The notes beneath the pieces were generated by a model. That model was given only the letters and a program-made list of their open reading frames with translations, ran no database searches and had not been told where the DNA came from. From Microbacterium sp. RURRCA19A (GTDB lineage Bacteria > Actinomycetota > Actinomycetes > Actinomycetales > Microbacteriaceae), in NCBI RefSeq assembly GCF_900156455.1, contig NZ_FTNQ01000001.1, positions 558,001 through 622,000 on the forward strand: a stretch of 64,000 nt of DNA. Direction: 5' to 3'. Shown in pieces: positions 32,963 to 41,171 of the stretch. The position numbers and the translations under genes are program-made. Numbering within the stretch: position 1 is the stretch's first letter; each line of letters begins with the position of its first letter.

Positions 32963-33769
32963 TCAGCGCAACCCGCGCCCCAGTTCCCACAGCGCCACCG
33001 CGCTCGCCGCGGCGACGTTGAGCGAGTCCACTCCCCCGGCCATCGGGATCGTCACGACCGTGTCGGCCGCGGCGAGCGCCCCGCGGCTCAGCCCGTCGCC
33101 CTCGGCGCCCATCAGCAGTGCCACCCGCTCGTGCCCGGCCGCGGCGAACGCGTCGAGGGTGACGGCGTCCTCGGCGAGCGCGAGGGCGGCGAGGTGCAGC
33201 CCCGCCCGCTGCAGCAGCGGCTTGGCCTCGGGCCACTCGGGCAGCCGCGTCCACGGCACCTGGAACACCGTCCCCATGCTCACCCGCACGCTCCGGCGAT
33301 AGAGCGGGTCGGCGCACCGCGGGGTGACGAGCACCGCGTCGGCACCGAGCGCGGCCGCGGAACGGAACGCGGCACCGACGTTGGTGTGGTCGACGATGTC
33401 CTCGAGCACGACCACGAGCCGGGCGTCCTTCACGACGTCCTCGACGGATGCCAGGATCGGCCGGTGCATGGATGCCAGCAACCCCCGGTGCACGGTGTAT
33501 CCCGTCACCTGTTCCGCGACCTCGGCCGGAACGACGTAGATCTCGGCATCCTCGCCGGCGAGGGCGAGCGCGTCGTCGAGGAACTTCTCCTGTACGAGCA
33601 CGGAGCGCGGACGATGACCGGCGCGCAGCGCCCGATCCAGCACTTTGGCGGACTCCGCGATGTACAGCCCGCCCGCGGGCTCCGACACCCGCCGCAACGA
33701 CACGTCGGTGAGGTCGCGGTAGTCCGCCAGTCGGGGGTCGGAGGCGGCGTCGATGGAGATCACGGGCAT
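32963..33769 (-). CDS. TrmH/SpoU family RNA 2'-O-methyltransferase
   Basis: The 268-residue product has an N-terminal substrate-binding domain (about 1-100) and a SPOUT knot domain with VVLEDIVDHTNVGAAFRSAAALGAD, LLMGAEGDGLS and IPMAGGVDSLNVAAASAVALWE, the three SpoU motifs. It methylates a ribose in rRNA or tRNA; which one cannot be said. ATG at 33769 lies six bases after CAGAGT, a weaker form of the leaderless pattern. Confidence 0.92.
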   Translation of the reverse strand: MPVISIDAASDPRLADYRDLTDVSLRRVSEPAGGLYIAESAKVLDRALRAGHRPRSVLVQEKFLDDALALAGEDAEIYVVPAEVAEQVTGYTVHRGLLASMHRPILASVEDVVKDARLVVVLEDIVDHTNVGAAFRSAAALGADAVLVTPRCADPLYRRSVRVSMGTVFQVPWTRLPEWPEAKPLLQRAGLHLAALALAEDAVTLDAFAAAGHERVALLMGAEGDGLSRGALAAADTVVTIPMAGGVDSLNVAAASAVALWELGRGLR

Positions 33770-33841
33770 CGTCCCACTCTGCCAGCACCCCGGACGACGG
33801 TGCCCGCGGGCGGTCCTAGACTCGACCTGACGGAGGTGGGT

Positions 33842-34690
33842 ATGACGGACACGACGAAGGATGCCGAGACCCTGGCATCCATCGATCGAGCCGTCGAAGT
33901 GCTCGCCGGCCGCCGCGTGGCCGTGCTCACCGGCGCCGGGGTGTCCACGGACTCGGGGATCCCCGACTACCGCGGCAAGGGCGCGCCGACGCGGACGCCG
34001 ATGACGGCGCAGCAATTCCTCGCCGACGCCGACGCGCGCCGTCGGTACTGGGTGGGCAGCCACCTCGGGTGGAAGGTGTTCGCCGCCGCCGAGCCGAACG
34101 ACGGTCACCGTGCGCTCGCCGCGCTCGAGAACGCGGGCGTCTCCAACGGCGTCATCACGCAGAACGTCGACGGGCTCCACGTCCGCGCGGGCAGCCACCG
34201 GGTCGTCGAGCTGCACGGCACGATGCGGCGGGTGGGGTGCCTGCACTGCGGTCAGGTGTTCGACCGTCGCGATCTCGCGGCCCGCGTCGAGGCCGACAAC
34301 CCGTGGATCTCACTTCCCGAGAACGTCGAGCTCGGCCCCGACGGTGACGTCACCCCCGCTTCGGCCGAGGGATTCGTCGTCCCGGTGTGCTCCGTGTGCG
34401 GGGGCACGCTGAAGCCCGACGTGGTGTTCTTCGGCGAGTACATCCCGGTCGAGAAGTTCCGCGAGGCCGAGCAGCTCGTCCACGCGAGCCAGGCGCTCGT
34501 CGTCGCCGGGTCGTCGCTGGTCGTGAACAGCGGCATCCGCCTGGTCGAGCGCGCGCGGCGACGCCGCCTCCCCGTCGTCATCATCAACCGCGGCGCGACC
34601 CGGGCCGACCAGCGGGCCGCGGTGAAGATCGACGCGGGCACCAGCGACGTGCTGAACATCTTCGCCCAACGCCTGCCCGGCCTGCTCTGA
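33842..34690 (+). CDS. Sir2-type NAD-dependent protein deacetylase
   Basis: The 282-residue sirtuin has GAGVSTDSGIPDYRG (NAD site, about 31-45), TQNVDGLH, catalytic His in VVELHGTM, and a zinc site of two Cys pairs (CLHC and CSVC). SSLVVNSG is the late NAD-binding strand. It removes acyl groups from lysines using NAD+. The ATG follows GGAGGTGGGT, so unlike several neighbours it has a leader. Its last 57 bp are tandemly repeated just downstream, in frame. A TAGACT element lies about 25 bp upstream. Confidence 0.93.
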   Translation: MTDTTKDAETLASIDRAVEVLAGRRVAVLTGAGVSTDSGIPDYRGKGAPTRTPMTAQQFLADADARRRYWVGSHLGWKVFAAAEPNDGHRALAALENAGVSNGVITQNVDGLHVRAGSHRVVELHGTMRRVGCLHCGQVFDRRDLAARVEADNPWISLPENVELGPDGDVTPASAEGFVVPVCSVCGGTLKPDVVFFGEYIPVEKFREAEQLVHASQALVVAGSSLVVNSGIRLVERARRRRLPVVIINRGATRADQRAAVKIDAGTSDVLNIFAQRLPGLL

Positions 34691-34762
34691 ACGTCGGACA
34701 CCGCCGCGGGCACCAGCGACGTGCTCGGCGCCCTCGCCCCACGCCTGCCCGGCCTGCTCTGA
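34634..34762 (+). repeat. Tandem copy of the sirtuin gene 3' end
   Basis: A 57-bp block ending in the stop codon (34634-34690) recurs at 34706-34762, 72 bp apart, with 7 mismatches. The first 20 and last 20 bases are identical. The offset is 24 codons, so the second copy is in the sirtuin frame and would read AGTSDVLGALAPRLPGLL after the first stop. It lies in the gap before the histidine phosphatase gene. Confidence 0.85.
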
Positions 34763-34823
34763 CGCACCTGACCCCGACGGCGCTCACGGCGACCCTGCCG
34801 GTCCCCGCGGGTAGGCTCGAACG

Positions 34824-35411
34824 GTGACGATCCTCACCCTCGTACGCCACGGCGAGACCGACTGGAATGCCGGCGGACGCGTCCAGGGCTCGACCGACAT
34901 CCCCCTCAACGACACCGGGCGACTCCAGGCCCGGGGTGTCGCCGAGACGCTGGCCGCCGAGAACGCCGGGCGCGAGGTCATCGTCGTCTCGAGCGACCTG
35001 TCGCGCGCGGCCGAGACCGCCGACATCGTCGCGGCGGCTCTCGGCACCACGGTGCGCCGCCGTCTCCCGGGCCTGCGCGAGAGGTCCTACGGCGACGCCG
35101 AGGGGATGGATGCGCAGACCTTCGCCGAGACGTACGGCCCGTGGCACGCGGCCGAGGTGCCGGGTGCCGAGGCCTGGCCCGCCGTCCGCGAGCGTGCGCT
35201 CGCCGCGATCGCCGACGCGGTCGCCGAGGCTCCCGACGGCGTGGACGTCATCGCGGTCGCGCACGGCGCCCTCATCCGCGAGGTCATCATGCACGCCACC
35301 GACGGTGAGTTCCCGCGCGTCGGCGAGCGTCTGCCGAACTGCTCCGCCACCGTCTTCCGCCTGGACGGCGAGGGGTGGGAGATGCTGGCCTACGCCGGCG
35401 TCGCGAACTGA
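34824..35411 (+). CDS. Histidine phosphatase family protein (phosphoglycerate-mutase-like)
   Basis: The 195-residue product has the catalytic LTLVRHGETDWN (His8), an Arg in SSDLSRAAETA, a proton-donor Glu in GLRERSYGDAEG and the second His in AVAHGALIRE (about 147). This is the broad phosphatase branch; the substrate may be a sugar phosphate or nucleotide. GTG at 34824 lies six bases after TAGGCT and lacks a Shine-Dalgarno, so leaderless translation is expected. Confidence 0.9.
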   Translation: MTILTLVRHGETDWNAGGRVQGSTDIPLNDTGRLQARGVAETLAAENAGREVIVVSSDLSRAAETADIVAAALGTTVRRRLPGLRERSYGDAEGMDAQTFAETYGPWHAAEVPGAEAWPAVRERALAAIADAVAEAPDGVDVIAVAHGALIREVIMHATDGEFPRVGERLPNCSATVFRLDGEGWEMLAYAGVAN

Positions 35412-35422
35412 CCGTCAGCGCT

Positions 35423-35890
35423 TCATCCGGCTGATTCCTTCGACCACACCAGCACCGTGCGCGTCGCGGTCGCCACCACCTCGTCGTTCTGCGAACGGCC
35501 GGTGTGCGCGAGCACGACCACGCCCTGACCGGGACGCGACGCCGACGGACGCACCGACACCACCTCGGTCTCCGCTGTGAGGGTGTCCCCCACGAACAAC
35601 GGCGCGGGGAAGCTCACATCGCTGAGGCCCAGCTGCGCCACGAGCGTGCCCTGGGTGAGCTGCGCCACCGAAAGCCCGACGAGCGTGGACAGTGTCCACA
35701 TCGAGTTCACCAGGGGCCGGCCGAACGGCTGGGTCGCCGCGTACGCGGCATCCAGGTGGAGTGCCTGCGCGTTCATCGTGAGGGTCGTGAACAGGACGTT
35801 GTCGGCGTCGGTGACGGTGCGCCCGGGTCGGTGACCGTAGCGCTCACCGACGACGAACTCCTCCAGATACAGGCCCCGCTGCTCGATCAT
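35423..35890 (-). CDS. MaoC family dehydratase
   Basis: The 155-residue hot-dog-fold protein has YGHRPGRTVTDADNVLFTTLTMN at the start, the MaoC Asp/His region, and FVGDTLTAETEVVSVRPSASRPGQG. It probably hydrates an enoyl-CoA. Its ATG overlaps the stop of the acyl-CoA dehydrogenase gene (ATGA), so it supplies the next step after dehydrogenation. The gene is last in the keto-acid dehydrogenase cluster. Confidence 0.87.
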   Translation of the reverse strand: MIEQRGLYLEEFVVGERYGHRPGRTVTDADNVLFTTLTMNAQALHLDAAYAATQPFGRPLVNSMWTLSTLVGLSVAQLTQGTLVAQLGLSDVSFPAPLFVGDTLTAETEVVSVRPSASRPGQGVVVLAHTGRSQNDEVVATATRTVLVWSKESAG

Positions 35891-37065
35891 GCGGCAACGG
35901 TACTCCCGACCAGGCCGAGCGCCCGCGAGATCACCATGAGCTGCACCTCGGTCGTGCCCTCACCGATCTCGAGGATCTTCGAGTCGCGGTAGTGCCGTGC
36001 CACGGGGTACTCGTTGATGAAGCCGTTGCCGCCGAAGATCTGCGTCGCGTCCCGGGCGTTGGCCATGGCCGCGTCGCTCGCGGTCATCTTCGCCACCGCC
36101 GCGTCCACCGCGAAGGGCTTGCCGGCGTCGCACAGGCGCGCCGCGTGCACCCACGCCAGTCGCGCGGTGTGGACCCGCGCGTGCATCCGCGCGAGCAGGA
36201 ACTGCACGTTCTGCTTCGTCGACAGCCGCTCGCCGAACACGGTGCGGCTGCGGGCGTAGTCCACCGCCGCTTCGAGGCATCCCTCGGCTGCACCCGTCGC
36301 GAGGGCCGCGATCGCCACGCGGCCTTCGTCGAGGGTGCGCAGGAAGTTCTTGAACCCCTGCCCGCGCTCGCCGAGCAGGTTCGCCGCGGGGACCCGGGCG
36401 GCGTCGAAGGTGAGCGGGTGGGTGTCGGAGGCGTTCCACCCGACCTTGTCGTACGCCGCGCCGACGGTGAACCCGGGGGTGCCGCGGGGCACGATGATCG
36501 TCGAGATCTCGGGGCGCTCCCCGCGGCGGTCCGTGACCGCGGTGACGGCGACGTAGCTGGTGATGGCGGTCCCGGAGTTGGTGATGAACTGCTTCGACCC
36601 GTCGACGACCCACTCGTCGCCGTCGAGGCGCGCGGTCGTGCGCGTCGCACCGGCGTCGCTGCCGGCCTCGGCCTCGGTGAGCCCGAACCCGGCGAGCGCG
36701 CGCCCGGCGACCAGGTCGGGCAGATACTCGGCCTTCTGGGCGTCGCTGCCGAACCGGTACAGCGGCATCGCGCCGAGTCCCACACCGGCTTCGAGGGTGA
36801 TGGCGAGGGACTGGTCGACACGGGCGATCGCCTCGATCGCCACGCACAGGGCCGCGTAGTCGCCGCCCTGCCCCCCGACCTCCTCCGGGAACGGCAACCC
36901 GAACAGGCCCAGGTCGCCCATCTGGGCGACGATGTCGAGCGGCAGTTCGTGGGCGCGGTCGGCCTCGTAGGAGCGCGGCGCGATCACCTCGTCGGCGAAC
37001 TCGCGCACCATCCCGGCGAGCTCGCGCTCGTCGTCGGTGAAGGCCTGCTGGCTGTCGATGCTCAC
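35887..37065 (-). CDS. Acyl-CoA dehydrogenase
   Basis: The 392-residue flavoprotein shows FGLTEAEAGSDAGATRT, FITNSG, a GERGQGFKNFLRTLDEGR segment, IFGGNGFINEYPVARHYRDSKILEIGEGTTEVQ and a catalytic Glu within the latter region. It oxidises a short or branched acyl-CoA with FAD. GTG at 37065 has AGGAGG 7 nt upstream. It follows the E2 gene by 88 bp and overlaps the MaoC gene, consistent with the isobutyryl-, isovaleryl- or 2-methylbutyryl-CoA made by the upstream complex being its substrate (inference). Confidence 0.93.
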   Translation of the reverse strand: MSIDSQQAFTDDERELAGMVREFADEVIAPRSYEADRAHELPLDIVAQMGDLGLFGLPFPEEVGGQGGDYAALCVAIEAIARVDQSLAITLEAGVGLGAMPLYRFGSDAQKAEYLPDLVAGRALAGFGLTEAEAGSDAGATRTTARLDGDEWVVDGSKQFITNSGTAITSYVAVTAVTDRRGERPEISTIIVPRGTPGFTVGAAYDKVGWNASDTHPLTFDAARVPAANLLGERGQGFKNFLRTLDEGRVAIAALATGAAEGCLEAAVDYARSRTVFGERLSTKQNVQFLLARMHARVHTARLAWVHAARLCDAGKPFAVDAAVAKMTASDAAMANARDATQIFGGNGFINEYPVARHYRDSKILEIGEGTTEVQLMVISRALGLVGSTVAA

Positions 37066-37153
37066 GGGGATCCTCCTGGGGATCGAGAGGGCGGATGCCG
37101 CGGACGCGGCGGAACGGACGGGGCGGGGTGAAGGGGGCGAGGCGGGGCGCACG

Positions 37154-38680
37154 TCAGCGCAGAAGCATCGCCCTCCCCGGTTCGCGCAGGACACCGGCGA
37201 CGTCGGTGAGGAAGCGCGCGGCCTCGGCCCCGTCGACGAGCCGATGGTCGAACGAGAGGCTGAGGGTCAGCACGTCTCTCAGCGCGATCCCGCCCTGGTG
37301 CTCCCACGGGGTGCGGCGCACCGCTCCGACGGCGAGGATCCCGGCCTCGCCCGGATTGAGGATCGGGGTGCCGGCATCCACGCCGAAGACGCCGACGTTG
37401 GTGATCGAGAACGTTCCGCCCGTCATGTCGGCCGGCGCCGTTCGTCCGGCACGGGCGGTCGCGGCGAGCTCGGCGATGGCGTCGGCGAGGTCGACGAGCG
37501 GCAGCGTGTCGGCGTCGCGGATCACCGGTACCACCAGACCCCGGTCGGTCGCCGCCGCGATGCCGAGGGCGACGAAGTGGTGCTCGACGATCTCGCCGGC
37601 CTCCTCGTCCCACCGGGAGTTGAGCGCGGGGGTACGGCCGAGCGCCAGGCACACGGCCTTCGCCACGATCGCCAGCACGCCGATGCGGTGCCCGTCGAGG
37701 GCCCGATCGGTCTTGAGCGAGGAGAGCAGGTCCGTCGTCGCGGTGACGTCGAGCGTGAGGAACGTCGTGGCGTGCGGCGCGGTGAAGGCGCTGCGCACCA
37801 TCGCGGCGGCGGTGTGCTTGCGCACGCCGCGGATCGGAGTGCGCGTGGTGCGCGGATCGGTGGAGACAGCCGGGGGGACCGTCGACGCGAAAGGAACGGT
37901 GTCGGCGCGCGGGGCGCGCGACAGTGACGCGTCAGCCGCGGGGACCGTCGACGCGAGGGAGAACGGACCGGCGTGCGCCGATTCCGCCCTGGATGCCGTC
38001 CGCGCCGCGAACTCCTCGACGTGCGCCCGTGTCACGAGGTCGCCGGGGTGGGTGGCCGCGACGAGGTCGAGATCGACGCCGAGGTCTTTCGCGAGCTTGC
38101 GGACCGGCGGTGTGGACCGGGGGCGTTCGAGGACCGGCTCGGCCGCGGCCGCGGGGACGACGTCGTGCGGCGCCGACCGGTGCACCGCCTGTTCGAGGTC
38201 GAGCGTGCCGGGCGTCCCGGCGGTGCGGGCGCGGCGGCGCGGACGGGTTCCGGATGCCGGCGCGGCACCGTATCCGACGAGGTTCGGCGTCGCCGCGGGC
38301 CCCGTCGCCGGTTCCGTCGTGCGGAGTTCGTCGGCGGCACGCCGTTCGCCGTCCTCGGGGACCGGCGTGTCGGCCACGGACTCCGCGGGGCGGCCCGCGG
38401 CCCCGGCTGCGGTCGGACCCGTGGGGGCCGCCGGGTCGGTCTCACCCACCGCGAACGACACGAGAGGCGACCCGACGGCGACGACGTCTCCGGCGGCGGC
38501 GTGGAGACCGCGCACGGTCCCGGCGTAGGGCGACGGGATCTCGACGACCGCCTTGGCCGTCTCGACCTCGGCGATCGTCTGGTTGAGGGTCACTTCGTCG
38601 CCCTCGTCGACGAGCCATTGCACGATCTCGGCTTCGGGCAGCCCCTCGCCGAGATCGGGCAGCAGGAATTCGGCGATCAT
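37154..38680 (-). CDS. bkdC: Dihydrolipoamide acyltransferase (E2) of a branched-chain 2-oxo acid dehydrogenase
   Basis: The 508-residue product has one lipoyl domain (1-75, lipoyl Lys43 in ETAKA), a long Ala/Pro/Thr-rich linker and an E1/E3-binding domain (about 193-228, VRKLAKDLGVDLDLV). A catalytic core follows from about 285, with HHFVALGIAAATDRGLVVPV and SFDHRLVDGA (active-site His). It moves acyl groups to CoA. The ATG at 38680 overlaps the stop of a 20-codon ORF that itself overlaps the E1beta stop. No E3 gene is in the cluster, so a shared dihydrolipoamide dehydrogenase is expected elsewhere. Confidence 0.9.
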   Translation of the reverse strand: MIAEFLLPDLGEGLPEAEIVQWLVDEGDEVTLNQTIAEVETAKAVVEIPSPYAGTVRGLHAAAGDVVAVGSPLVSFAVGETDPAAPTGPTAAGAAGRPAESVADTPVPEDGERRAADELRTTEPATGPAATPNLVGYGAAPASGTRPRRRARTAGTPGTLDLEQAVHRSAPHDVVPAAAAEPVLERPRSTPPVRKLAKDLGVDLDLVAATHPGDLVTRAHVEEFAARTASRAESAHAGPFSLASTVPAADASLSRAPRADTVPFASTVPPAVSTDPRTTRTPIRGVRKHTAAAMVRSAFTAPHATTFLTLDVTATTDLLSSLKTDRALDGHRIGVLAIVAKAVCLALGRTPALNSRWDEEAGEIVEHHFVALGIAAATDRGLVVPVIRDADTLPLVDLADAIAELAATARAGRTAPADMTGGTFSITNVGVFGVDAGTPILNPGEAGILAVGAVRRTPWEHQGGIALRDVLTLSLSFDHRLVDGAEAARFLTDVAGVLREPGRAMLLR

Positions 38681-38739
38681 CGCACGTCTCCCGTCGGGGT
38701 CGACGTCGTCCGGCGAGAGGCGCGGCGTTCGGCGATCAT
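38677..38739 (-). CDS. Putative mini-ORF (20 aa) linking E1beta and E2
   Basis: The ATG at 38739 overlaps the E1beta TGA (ATGA). The frame reads MIAERRASRRTTSTPTGDVR and ends in a TGA overlapping the E2 ATG (ATGA). The first four codons are the same as those of E2 (ATGATCGCCGAA), so the E2 initiation region appears duplicated 59 bp upstream in another frame. It would act as a relay for ribosomes between the two large genes. No peptide function can be inferred. Confidence 0.35.
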   Translation of the reverse strand: MIAERRASRRTTSTPTGDVR

Positions 38740-39773
38740 CGCGCACCCTCCGTCGCGGTCGGGGTCCGCGCGGACAGGGCGTGTCCGCTCGTGCGCTCGA
38801 GCACGGCATCCACCGCGTACAGCAGGCGGTCGAGGTCGGGCACGTGGTGCTTCTCGAGCTTCGACGGCGGGTAGGGGATGTCGTGCCCCGTCACGCGCTC
38901 GGGCGGCGCCTCGAGATGGTGGAAGCAGCGTTCGGTGATGCTCGCGACGATCTCGGCGCCGAGCCCCGCCTGCCGGGCTGCTTCGTGCGCCACGACGACC
39001 CGGCCGGTCTTGCGCACGGAGGCGGCGACCGTGGTGAGGTCCATGGGCGACAGCGACCGCAGGTCGATCACCTCGAGCGAGATCCCTTCGTCCTCCGCGG
39101 CGAGCGCGGCGTCCAGCGCCGTGCGGACGAGCGCTCCGTACGTGACGATCGTCGCGTCCGTTCCTTCGCGGGCGACGCGGGCGAGGTGCAGGGGCGGGGC
39201 GTCGGCGAGGTCGGCATCCAGATCGACCTCCCCCTTGGAGTGGTAGAGACGCTTGGGCTCGAAGAAGACGACCGGGTCATCGGATGCCACGGCCTGCCGC
39301 AGCATGACGTAGGCGTCCTGCGGGGTGCTGGCGGCGACCACCCGCAGTCCGGCGGTGTGGGCGAAGTACGCTTCGGGCGACTCGGAGTGGTGCTCGGCGG
39401 CCCCGACTCCCCCGGCCCACGGGATGCGGATGACCATCGGCATCCGGATCCGGCCGTTGCTGCGGTAGTGGAGCTTGGCGACCTGGCACACGATCTGGTC
39501 GAACGCCGGGTACACGAAGCCGTCGAACTGGATCTCGACGATCGGGCGGTAGCCGCGCAGGGCGAGGCCGACGGCCGTGCCGACGATGCCCGCCTCGGCG
39601 AGCGGGGTGTCGACGACGCGCTGAGCGCCGAAGCGCTGCTGCAACCCGTCGGTGACCCGGAAGACCCCGCCGAGTCTGCCGATGTCCTCTCCCATGAGCA
39701 GGACCCGGTCGTCGTCGGCGAGGGAACGGGCGAGTGCCGCGGTGATCGCGGCGCCCATCGTGAGCGCGGTCAT
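38736..39773 (-). CDS. bkdB: 2-oxo acid dehydrogenase E1 component, beta subunit
   Basis: The 345-residue product has the transketolase-like pyrimidine domain (LMGEDIGRLGGVFRVTDGL, DTPLAEAGIVGTAVGLALRG, EIQFDGFVYPAFDQI) and the transketolase C-terminal domain (VTYGALVRTALDAA, LEVIDLRSLSPMD). It forms the alpha2-beta2 E1 with the upstream gene product. The ATG overlaps the stop of a 21-codon ORF (ATGA), with GGGGAGG before it. Its stop region GACGGAGG...CGATGA resembles the E1alpha stop region closely. Confidence 0.93.
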   Translation of the reverse strand: MTALTMGAAITAALARSLADDDRVLLMGEDIGRLGGVFRVTDGLQQRFGAQRVVDTPLAEAGIVGTAVGLALRGYRPIVEIQFDGFVYPAFDQIVCQVAKLHYRSNGRIRMPMVIRIPWAGGVGAAEHHSESPEAYFAHTAGLRVVAASTPQDAYVMLRQAVASDDPVVFFEPKRLYHSKGEVDLDADLADAPPLHLARVAREGTDATIVTYGALVRTALDAALAAEDEGISLEVIDLRSLSPMDLTTVAASVRKTGRVVVAHEAARQAGLGAEIVASITERCFHHLEAPPERVTGHDIPYPPSKLEKHHVPDLDRLLYAVDAVLERTSGHALSARTPTATEGAR

Positions 39774-39835
39774 TCGAGTCCCTCCCCTGCCGACGTCCGG
39801 ACGCGGGTGGCGGCGCCCTTCCGATCGATGCTCAT
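39770..39835 (-). CDS. Putative mini-ORF (21 aa) linking E1alpha and E1beta
   Basis: The ATG at 39835 overlaps the E1alpha TGA and is preceded by GGAGG inside E1alpha. The frame reads MSIDRKGAATRVRTSAGEGLE and ends in a TGA overlapping the E1beta ATG. Both junctions are ATGA. Together with the 38677-38739 mini-ORF it makes an unbroken chain of coupled reading frames through the operon. It could be a translational relay or a small peptide; sequence alone does not decide. Confidence 0.35.
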   Translation of the reverse strand: MSIDRKGAATRVRTSAGEGLE

Positions 39836-40995
39836 CGTGCGTCCTCCGTCGCGAATCCGGCGAGGTACTGCGCGTAGTCCGCCTTCTGCTGGGCCAGGGC
39901 CGCGTGGGGCTCGGCGTAGACGTGGTCGAACACGGTCTCGGGGGCGCGGGTGGTCGCGCCGATGCACGCGGCACGGACCTCCGCGGCGAGGGTGTCCGCG
40001 GCCGCCGCGACCTCGGCGAGGGCGGAGTCGTCGAGCACGCCCTCGGCGCACAGGTACGCCTCGAAGCGGGCGATCGGGTCGCGCTGCGCCCAGCTGTCGA
40101 CCTCCTCCGACGTGCGATAGCGGGTGGGGTCGTCCGAGGTGGTGTGGGGGCCCATTCGGTAGGTCACCGCCTCGAGGAAGGACGGGCCTTCGCCCCGGCG
40201 GGCACGGTCGAGCGCCCAGCGCATCGCGGCGACGCAGGCGAGCACGTCGTTGCCGTCGATCCGCAGACTCGGGATGCCGAAGCCCGGCGCGCGACCCGCG
40301 ATGGGGTACTTCGTCTGCACGGTGACCGGCTCGGAGATCGCCCACTGGTTGTTCGAGCACACGAACACGACGGGCGCCCGGAACGTGGAGGCGAAGACCA
40401 TCGCTTCGTTGACGTCGCCCTGGCTGGTCGCCCCGTCGCCGAAGTAGGCGACGGCGACGTCGTCGGAGCCGTCGCGCTGCGCGCCCATCGCCCACCCGGT
40501 GGCGTGGAGCGTCTGCGCCCCGATGATGATCTGCGGCGGGGCCGCGTTGATCGTGGTGTGGTCGTACGCGGAGTGCTCCTCGCCGCGCCAGGCCAGGACG
40601 TAGCCCTCGGGCCGGGCGCCGCGGGCCAGCAGCACGCCGTGCTCGCGGTAGCTGGGGAAGACGAAGTCACCGGCGGCGAGCGCGTGGGCGGTGCCGATCT
40701 GGACGGCCTCCTGTCCACGACACGGGGCCCACAGCGCGAGCTGGCCCTGACGCTGGAGGGCGACGCCCTCGGCGTCGAGGCGACGGGTCAGGACCATGTC
40801 GCGGTGGAGGGCGCGCAGTTCGTGCGGCGAGAGGTCGGCGATCCAGGGGTCGAGCACGGCGTCGGGGACGCGGGTCCCGTCCGGTTCGAGCACGCGGACG
40901 ACGTCGTCGACGTCTCCGACGCTCGCGCGGGGGGCGTCCGCCGGGGTTCCGGGGGCGGCCGGTCCGTGGTCGGGCTGGGTCTGGGTGTACGTCAT
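39832..40995 (-). CDS. bkdA: 2-oxo acid dehydrogenase E1 component, alpha subunit
   Basis: The 387-residue product has RLDAEGVALQRQGQLALW, PSYREHGVLLARG and the thiamine diphosphate motif GDGATSQGDVNEAM...NN (about 207-235), typical of branched-chain E1alpha. Two ATG codons are possible. The second (40995) stands 7 nt after GGAGG and is chosen; the first (41001) would be only 1 nt from it. The divergent Lrp-type gene and the operator between them match the bkd arrangement of actinobacteria. A pyruvate-type specificity is less likely but not excluded. Confidence 0.9.
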   Translation of the reverse strand: MTYTQTQPDHGPAAPGTPADAPRASVGDVDDVVRVLEPDGTRVPDAVLDPWIADLSPHELRALHRDMVLTRRLDAEGVALQRQGQLALWAPCRGQEAVQIGTAHALAAGDFVFPSYREHGVLLARGARPEGYVLAWRGEEHSAYDHTTINAAPPQIIIGAQTLHATGWAMGAQRDGSDDVAVAYFGDGATSQGDVNEAMVFASTFRAPVVFVCSNNQWAISEPVTVQTKYPIAGRAPGFGIPSLRIDGNDVLACVAAMRWALDRARRGEGPSFLEAVTYRMGPHTTSDDPTRYRTSEEVDSWAQRDPIARFEAYLCAEGVLDDSALAEVAAAADTLAAEVRAACIGATTRAPETVFDHVYAEPHAALAQQKADYAQYLAGFATEDAR

Positions 40996-41123
40996 CGTCA
41001 TCCCTCCAGGTGCGGCCCGCGATCCTCGTGGGAGCGGGGGCGATCCGGGTGCCGGCGGCGTCGCCGACAGGGCCGACCGTACGCGTGGCGGGCAAGGCGC
41101 TCAAGACCTCCGCCGCAGGTTCA

Positions 41124-41139
41124 GCAATGTGCGCATTGC
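41124..41139. promoter_or_regulatory. Likely Lrp-type operator between bkdA and the regulator
   Basis: GCAATG-TGCG-CATTGC is a perfect inverted repeat with a 4-nt spacer in the divergent promoter region, 33 bp before the regulator ATG. The AT-containing dyad is unusual for the surrounding sequence. Binding by the adjacent Lrp/AsnC protein is inferred from position. Confidence 0.6.
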
Positions 41140-41171
41140 GGAGACGTGGCGTCCTGCTAATGTTTCGCACC

